From Tetmemena sp. SeJ-2015 (lineage: Eukaryota > Ciliophora > Spirotrichea > Sporadotrichida > Oxytrichidae), in NCBI GenBank assembly GCA_027382625.1, contig JAJKFJ010021287.1:1-64000 (forward strand): DNA of 64,000 nt, written 5' to 3'. The translations under genes and the position numbers were made by a program. The notes under the pieces were generated by a model. It had not been told where the DNA came from, made no database searches, and was given only the letters and a program-made list of their open reading frames with translations. The stretch's first letter is position 1, and each line of letters opens with the position of its first letter. Shown here one piece after another: positions 58,061 through 64,000 of this stretch.

Positions 58061-58911
58061 TTATAATTTAGTAAACTGTTTTAAGATGGGAAAGTAAGAG
58101 AAGGAGTTTGGCAAAAATGAGAGTAAATTTGAGAACCAATTACTGATATTCTGAATATCCTTTTAGACTGAATAGGTTATGTTGCTCATTCTTTGGCTGA
58201 TTAGAAGCATCAACACTCATTTCTATTTTCTTTTAAGCTTGCAAATCTCTCATTTTAAATTTTATTATTTCAAAACAGAAAATAAATTTGATATTTTTAA
58301 ATAAGCTATTCAGCTTTTTAAAAATTAAGTAAAGCTAATTGAAGTTTTAGCTGCACACTTTTAAAAATTAATTTATCCAGTCTTTAAAACTGTAAATTTT
58401 AGAATAACTTATATTTAAAATCTATGAGTTCCTTTTGTGCAAAGAGGAGCATGTTAACTAAATCTTGTTGGAGGAATTTAGTAAGGGATGAATTGAGGAG
58501 GAGGTATTTGTTTGATTTAGCGTGCTTAGTCAATTCACTGATTAATTTAGGGTCTACCATAATTAAAAATTCGAAGCAGTTCCCCTCCAAATTCGAAGCA
58601 TACCCCACAAACTTCTATAATGCTTGGTAGAGGTGGTCATTAATCTTGACTAAACTAATTTTGAATAAAGAAAATTTAAAAATTCAAAATGCTCTGTTAT
58701 TTAAATTAACTTAAAACTTAAATTTAAAAAAAGCAAGATTGTTATCCAATGTATTAGATCGAGCAAAATAAAATTATCAGACTATCGTATACAACTTTAA
58801 ATTAAAATATAGAGAGCATTGAGCTCAATTTTTCAAAAGATTTAAATTAATTTCATTTTCAGTTTTAAAAGAAACACACTTAAAGTATATTCAAATACTC
58901 AAAAGGTTAAA
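58061..58911. other. AT-rich segment with a possible UBR4 N-terminal exon
   Basis: A minus-strand frame at about 58390-58630 encodes MVDPKLISELTKHAKSNKY and LTKFLQQDLVNMLLFAQKEL, helical and coding-like. It could be the first exon of UBR4, displaced by the damaged copy, or an independent small gene. A shorter stretch at 58080-58260 also reads as charged. The rest is AT-rich 5' flank of the transporter gene. Confidence 0.35.
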
Positions 58912-61719
58912 ATGAGTGAGAAGTCAAGAGAATCCTTAAAACTATCATTAATCAAGAATGATTATCTCGATCAAGATTCATCTGAAAGTTAAGGTGAGAA
59001 TCTCTCCTGCCATACGCTTTAGTAATACATTTTACTCTTTGAATATTTCTCAAATCTTGAATTGAAGTTATAGATCGCAATAATAATTAATCTCTATTTA
59101 TTAATTTATCAATGGAAAAGTGTAAAATGGGGTCAACACAAATATCAATCAACATAGCATTACAAATCTGACGCCATAATCTAACGAATCTTAATCTCAT
59201 CTTGATCAAGGTTATGATAAAGATTAAGTAAAAGCAAATAGATTGACCGGTTAAGCATTATCTTCAATCATCCATACAGCTCTCAACTTCATCAGCTGTA
59301 TAATTGGAGGTGGTATAATATCTCTCCCATTTGCTTATAAAAGCGCCGGATTTGAGTATTGTTTAATACTGCATTTGTCTGCTATGTCCTTAATGCTGAC
59401 ATCAGTTTGGCATCTCTTAAGAGTGAAAGACATGCTCGGCTATGAGTAAGTACTTACATTTCTAACAACTATGTAGGTCTTTCTCTGAAATAGCGTATGT
59501 TTGCCTTGGCAGAAAATCAGTTTTCCTCATCAACTTTCTCATTACGTTTTGCCTAATTGGAATCATTTAAAAATTAATTTCTCTGTTCATGAGTAATATT
59601 ATACGTTCAGCCCCGTTTTTTCAAAAACTTTTCAGTCTCCTTCTGTAAGGCCTGGACGAACAAGGACGAAGCACTTGCCATCTGTGTTAAAACTTGATAC
59701 TGTAAGCGCTCCTTGTCGTCCGAGTATTGCTAGAAAAATGTCAAAAAAAGGTAATTTTACTTTATTAAATCCCACAATTTTAGGGTAATTCATGGATTGC
59801 AACATGCCAATAATGGATGGATTTGAAGCCACTTCTAAAGTTCAGTAAAAAGACTAAAAAAAGTGGCTACTTACTGGAAAAGCTGGCTTCCTAGCTAGTA
59901 GTCAAAAATCGGGGCTGAACGTATAATATCCTTTAGTTTTAAAGCCTTTTAGTAATGTTTTCGAACATCAGCATATCAATATTTGGTTCCCTGGTAGATT
60001 CTGAGCTAAACCCTACTCTCTATCGCGTTTTGAATTCTAAACTACCCTACATCATGAGCTTAGCTATAATCATACTTCCAAGCATAGTCAAAAGGCAAAT
60101 CATAGAATTAAAGCTTAATGGATACTTACTATTCACTGGAGTCATACTACTCATTTTCACTTTCTTGTATAAATCTTTATCTCTGGAGGCTTATCATTAT
60201 AAACTTTTATTACTTATTTTTAAAAGGTTTGAGGCTTAGGAAAGACCGCCCTATGCTTGAAAAAAGCTGGGAAATGGTATTGGATGGATTCAATATCATA
60301 ATTGCTTCATATGGATTTATCATGAACTTCTTCCCCGTTTACAAGTAAGACCCCAAAATGTTTAGGTAATACTTATTATTAGAGGTTTAAAATTCAAGAA
60401 GAATGCATATGCTTTTGCGTCAGCTGCCTTGGCACTCATCTTTTGTTTTACAGTTTACTTCTCATTTTAAGTACTGACTTACAAAGGGCTATGGAGAAGC
60501 AGTGCAGCAGAGCATATTTGATAACATTAAGTAGGAAAACGATGCATTAATTTATATAATATATTTTTTAAAAAAATTATATCTTCATTAAGCTACATCC
60601 TTCGCTTTATCTTCATGCTGATCTTTATTTGCAACATCCCTTTCGCTTTCTTCCCAGGCAAGGAAAGCATGCTTACTCTTATCATGGAAGTCAAAGAAAG
60701 AAGAGTCTTTCCAGGAAACTTGAGCAATATTTGAGAGTGCACTCTAATAAACGTAACCATTACCTCATGGAATCATTAATTAAAAAGATAGTGCAGGAAA
60801 CGCTGTTAACACATCGCATAAGATTTAGAATGTGACATCTTAAATAATTTAATTTCATATACTAACAATGTATATTTGCTATCTGAGAACTCTTAAGTTT
60901 AAGCTGTAAACTAAGCCACTTAAGTGAAACAATCTAAAGATAGTATGTTTACTATTTCAGACTCCGAGAGAGCTCTACCTTCAAGACCTTAGGATAAGCC
61001 AAAAGAGTAAAGACAACAGGAAGATGAGGAAATTCCAGCAGCAATATATTACTCAGTTGTATTTGGCATCCTATTCATTCAGTGTACTATTGCTGCAACA
61101 GTCTCGGATCTCACTCTTATCTTTGGAGTCATTTCTGCGTTTGCAGAGGCAACTATCAGCTTTATATTTTATTAAAATCAATTAGAAAATAAAAATAGTA
61201 ACTCATGATTAGATAATTCTTTTATGGTTGAGTTCTCAAATAAATTTTAATTTTTAATTTTAAAGAGCTAGAGTTTAAAATCTAGTTTCAATGGTTATTC
61301 TTTATTTTAAGAATTTGCTTGACCTAATCAAATAAAAATGATATTATACTTCTCCTTCTCACAACTAATTTCTATTATCTAGATTTAAATTTAATATAAT
61401 TGACATTTTTCGTTTTAAGTAATTTATAATTTTCAGCTACACTCTGCCAGGTTTGTTTTTCATTATTGCGGCAAGAAAGTGCAATCATTTTATCACGATT
61501 CCTTTAATAAGTTATAATTTTGATTCCTGCATATCAATATTTTTTGGCTGGGTCATTTGCTTCATTTGGAGTCTTTTACTTCCTAATTTCGAATTACTTC
61601 AACTTGCAAAAGCTAATGCGTAGTTGAACTGGGAACGATAATATCATAATAATTAAAAACAAACGTCTATCTTCTCTAATCTAAACGTATTACATATGAT
61701 TACTTCCAAAGAATTTTGA
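58912..61719 (+). CDS. Amino-acid/auxin permease family (SLC38-like) transporter
   Basis: ATG 58912 (MSEKSRESLKLSLIKNDYL) and a first intron lead to the conserved N-terminal motif ALNFISCIIGGGIISLPFAY, with GAGxLxLP-like glycine packing of TM1. TM2 (CLILHLSAMSLMLTSVWHL), TM3 (VFLINFLITFCLIGIIQKLI), an intron carrying MITE 3, TM4-5 (ISISIFGSLVD, IMSLAIIILPSIVKR), GYLLFTGVILLIFTFLY, NIIIASYGFIMNFFPVYK, ALALIFCFTVYFSFQVLTYK, YGEAVQQSIFDN, FMLIFICNIPFAFFPGKESM and a C-terminal LPGLFFII block follow. This is the AAAP order for proton- or sodium-coupled amino-acid transport. At least one break (about 60488, one G short) and several short introns are present. The exact C-terminus is uncertain. Confidence 0.8.
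59596..59929. mobile_element. MITE-like element 3 in the transporter intron
   Basis: A 334-bp unit bounded by 20-bp inverted repeats: atattatacgttcagccccg at 59596-59615 and its complement at 59910-59929. It lies wholly inside an intron that runs from a gtaata donor at 59593 to a ccttttag acceptor ending at 59952; splicing this intron joins LISLFM to MFSNISISIF in phase. Any target duplication would be hidden in the palindromic atat/ta ends. The interior encodes MDCNMPIMDGFEAT, the phospho-acceptor segment of a response-regulator receiver domain. It is unrelated in sequence to MITE 1 and 2. Confidence 0.75.
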
Positions 61720-62540
61720 TTTCATTAAAGTAATTAACCTTAAATTCTTAAGAGTATTTGATACATAACTATTGGCAAGACTTTATCTATAAAATTGGTC
61801 AATAATTACACAAATAAAATGATACCTTGAGAATTCATTATTGGAAAATTGTTATGTTCATTTTTCTAGTTTCCCATCTTCATTTATTAAGATAAAAGAA
61901 AGCACAATTAAATATTCCTTATCCAATAAATATAGCAATACTTATAAGCCATTATATTCAAAAACATAAAATAAAATTTGCAAAATTTGCAAAAGAGCAT
62001 AAATTTTTCTTTTAATATTCTGATTTTAAATTAAATTGTTCTCCACGGTTTTAACATGATTTTCTAATCTAAAATTTTGTAATTTAAATTCAAGCTATAT
62101 TTTATCATGAGCTTAATATCAAAGTTTTGAAGATTAAATATTGCTCAAGTGGGAGAATTAAATACGATATATAAACTAGGCATAATTTTAATATTTTTTA
62201 CTTTAAATAAAGAAAATAAAAGCTATTTAATTATTATTCAATTAAATTATTATAATTAAAGATTTTAAATTTAATTTTAGTATTAAAAACCTTCAATATT
62301 ATAAGTTCAAATTAAATTTAGTGATGAGAAGTCTCTCGCCTTATGGAAGAGGCAAGAGATCTCTGCAAAAAATATTTAGAGAGATGGTCAAACTATGTAT
62401 TAAATACCCTTTAATTAGATTATATAAATGGATAAATAAGGCTTGTGTGCATGGGGATAATAAAAAAGAGAAAATTTAATTTTGAGGGATATAAACCAAT
62501 ATATGACGTCAGTGATGTCACACCAGCATCATTTAAATAA
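61720..62540. other. AT-rich spacer
   Basis: Very AT-rich, with no convincing plus-strand gene. The minus strand is open in places because only TGA stops translation, so the 3' end of the bZIP gene could extend into it. A palindromic word near 62504-62520 (tgacgtcagtgatgtca) contains a CRE/bZIP-type TGACGTCA-like core and is of note next to a bZIP gene. Confidence 0.4.
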
Positions 62541-64000
62541 ATGATTTGAATCATTGCTGTTGATTGTTATTTCTTTGGAATCCCGTGAAGCCGAGACCGG
62601 TATTCTTCAGGCCAACGAACCCCTGTTACGTGTTATTTTAAGTTGATTAATTGGATCCTCCTAGTCTTAGTTAAGGAGTAAACTACAAATATATATTTAA
62701 CTGTGCCAATTGTGGTTGCTGTTATAAGTTCTGATTATTTGCATAAATTTAAAGAATGCTGCATATTATAATATTAAGATGCAAGCGATAACTTTTGATT
62801 AGAATTCATAGCTTGAGCGTTTCCAAGCGCTGCCTTTAGGTTTGCTGCAGTAAGCTGCTATGAGCTGATTGATAGAGGCTTTGCAAAGCCGCCTTGACTT
62901 GTGTTTTATTGTTATAGTGTTTAGAGTCTATTTTGAGAAGCTGTGGGTAGAGCTACATAGTTGCCAATAGATACTGGAGGAGGACTATTTGTTTATGGTT
63001 AGACGTTATTTGAGCTGAAAAGTGCCAAGGGATTCTTCCATGACAGGCTGAACTGATTTGCTATCAGAGTTGGGAGCATGAAGAGAAAATAAATGTTAAA
63101 AGAGGTCATTGAAAGGGGTGAGTACTGAAGTTAATTTAATAAAGTGACAGGGTTTACATATGGGCAGAAAGATTCACTTCCCACAGGCTTTTTAGTGGGA
63201 TCTTGCATCTTATTTTCAACTGCCTGAGGTTATTATTAATTTTTGCCAGAATCTACCCCAGCTGAAGTCAGTCCGGATACAAACTGCTAAAAGAGAGAGG
63301 TATTGGTATCTTATTGCTGAGCGCCTTATTTAGTGTTCGCCGCAGGCAATGCTTAATATTCTATAGATGAGGTGTTCTCCTCTTCTGTAACATTTGGATT
63401 AAGTTACTTTGCTGAAAGCCCTTGATTTTGGTTAGTCGTGTTCTCAGAGGGATTCTTGGTCTGTGCTGACGAAAGAGATTACCTGTTCTGAGGACCACTA
63501 CTGCTTCTCTCTTACATTGAGGAGCTAACAGGCTTATTTAAGACTGGAGCTCTTCCTCTGCCACGAGGCTTTGAAATTAAAAATAAACGCCCTGGTTTAT
63601 CACTGATTAAGTGGTTGAAGCAGATGCTGAAGTTGGAACTGATGAGGCATTCATATTTTATATTCCTTATTTCACTTCCTCTGAGGCTATGCCCTTATTT
63701 TGCTCCTTGATGATAGCCTTGAGCTTTGCATTTTCCTCTCTGAGAAGATCTATCTCATCTCTCAAGTAGTGCAACTCTTCCTTTCTTCTTCTTCTGCTCT
63801 TTCTCGCACTCTTTCTATTTTTCAATAGCCTAAAAACACGTTTAGTAAGATCCTGGCTTATTTAATAAAGATTTTGATAATTTGAGATATGTAAATAACT
63901 CTATAATTAGGGAGAGAGATTTCTCAATTTTTATCTAATCTTACCTGTAATCCTTTTTGGGGAGGACTTTCCTAAGAGCGTAAAGCTCTTCGTTTGTTAT
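62541..64000 (-). CDS. bZIP transcription factor, 5' end outside the window
   Basis: The first visible exon (NEELYALRKVLPKKDY) ends at a 115-nt intron (63830-63944, gtaaga to tttttag) that splices in phase to a textbook bZIP: basic region LLKNRKSARKSRRRRKEEL with the invariant N-x7-R, then leucine-zipper heptads LHYLRDEIDLLREENAKLKA. A 35-nt intron (63569-63603) follows, and then a long Gln/Asn/Ser-rich, Pro-containing region typical of activation domains (PRGRGRAPVLNKPVSSS, LSSAQTKNPSENTTNQNQG). The minus frame stays open to at least 62560, where a GC-richer patch reads HVTGVRWPEEYRSRLHG. The stop codon and C-terminus are uncertain. A DNA-binding dimeric regulator is certain enough; targets are unknown. 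Confidence 0.8.

Noticed and set aside
59632..59832. Minus-strand ORF across the third MITE
   Set aside because: Shadow of the plus-strand receiver-domain motif and intron; no family likeness on the minus strand.
62580..62640. GC-rich island as a possible structural RNA gene
   Set aside because: No tRNA, snRNA or SRP signature could be matched, and the minus strand is an open, protein-like continuation of the bZIP frame.
1..64000. Pseudogene calls for genes with frame breaks
   Set aside because: Domains are preserved on both sides of each break and one base usually repairs it, so sequencing error is more likely than decay.
1..64000. Typical spirotrich germline with pervasive IESs, asserted for the whole window
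   Set aside because: Long uninterrupted frames (for example 3607-5256) and high gene density do not fit; only the two exon MITEs and the two truncated genes support a germline reading, so it is kept as a hypothesis.

Overview
The window comes from a eukaryotic nuclear genome that reads TAA and TAG as glutamine and keeps TGA as the only stop, which is the commonest ciliate code. The clearest proof is the DnaJ gene at 18.0-19.3 kb. Its N-terminal glutamine run mixes CAG, CAA, TAG and TAA codons, and it becomes a normal J-domain protein only under this code. Genes are AT-rich but clearly richer in GC than the spacers. They carry many short GT-AG introns (about 20-150 nt) and lie closely packed on both strands. 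Most apparent stops inside genes disappear once UAR is read as Gln. No prokaryotic features, rRNA, tRNA or CRISPR were seen.

Layout. 0-1.5 kb: AT-rich spacer with one copy of a dispersed repeat. 1.5-5.3 kb: minus-strand coiled-coil and unassigned proteins. 5.65-7.9 kb: a plus-strand coiled-coil protein, divergent from them. 8.3-13.8 kb: minus strand, a large Cys-rich (furin-like) surface protein with membrane segments. 13.9-17.2 kb: importin-alpha (IBB segment, an unparsed segment, then ARM repeats). 17.2-17.6 kb: second copy of the dispersed repeat. 18-19.3 kb: DnaJ. 19.6-20.9 kb: a gene of uncertain family, with weak likeness to RAP1/TERF2IP. 21.5-23.3 kb: CaMKK-like kinase. 23.3-25.9 kb: a degraded copy of a segment beside its intact copy, which carries a small secreted Cys-rich gene. 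26-28 kb: one aquaporin-like gene and a second one lacking its 5' part. 28.6-31 kb: an ERF4/Golgin-A7-like gene and a tetraspanin-like gene. 31.05-33.2 kb: the kinase end only of a DNA-PKcs homologue. 33.4-37 kb: a SHIPPO-like disordered protein carrying a 616-bp palindrome in an intron and a MITE in an exon. 37.2-38 kb: a small protein and DYNLT2B, divergent. 38.3-57.6 kb: a giant UBR4/BIG E3 ligase gene (minus strand) with a second MITE in an exon. 57.6-58.1 kb: a degraded copy of the UBR4 5' region. 58.9-61.7 kb: an amino-acid transporter with a third MITE-like element in an intron. 62.6-64 kb: a bZIP factor running off the window.

What stands out. Two related MITEs (36.2 and 53.0 kb) have about 145-bp terminal inverted repeats starting in a G-run and are flanked by perfect 8-bp direct repeats. 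Both sit inside coding exons. Removing the element with one repeat copy re-joins the protein frames; at UBR4 one extra A is also needed. This is the geometry of pointer-bounded internal eliminated sequences, so the window could be germline (micronuclear) DNA. High gene density argues against the usual spirotrich germline, and polymorphic insertion is the alternative. Two genes start in mid-domain right behind an intact neighbour (aquaporin 2 and DNA-PKcs), which fits scrambling, rearrangement or mis-assembly.

Sequence quality matters. At least ten genes contain single-base frame breaks, most cured by adding one base, often in a homopolymer. Two segments look like error-rich duplicates of their neighbours. 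I read these as assembly or long-read artefacts first, so frame breaks should not be called pseudogenes without RNA or polishing. Intron boundaries were inferred by eye. Proteins were recognised from remembered family motifs, not database searches.
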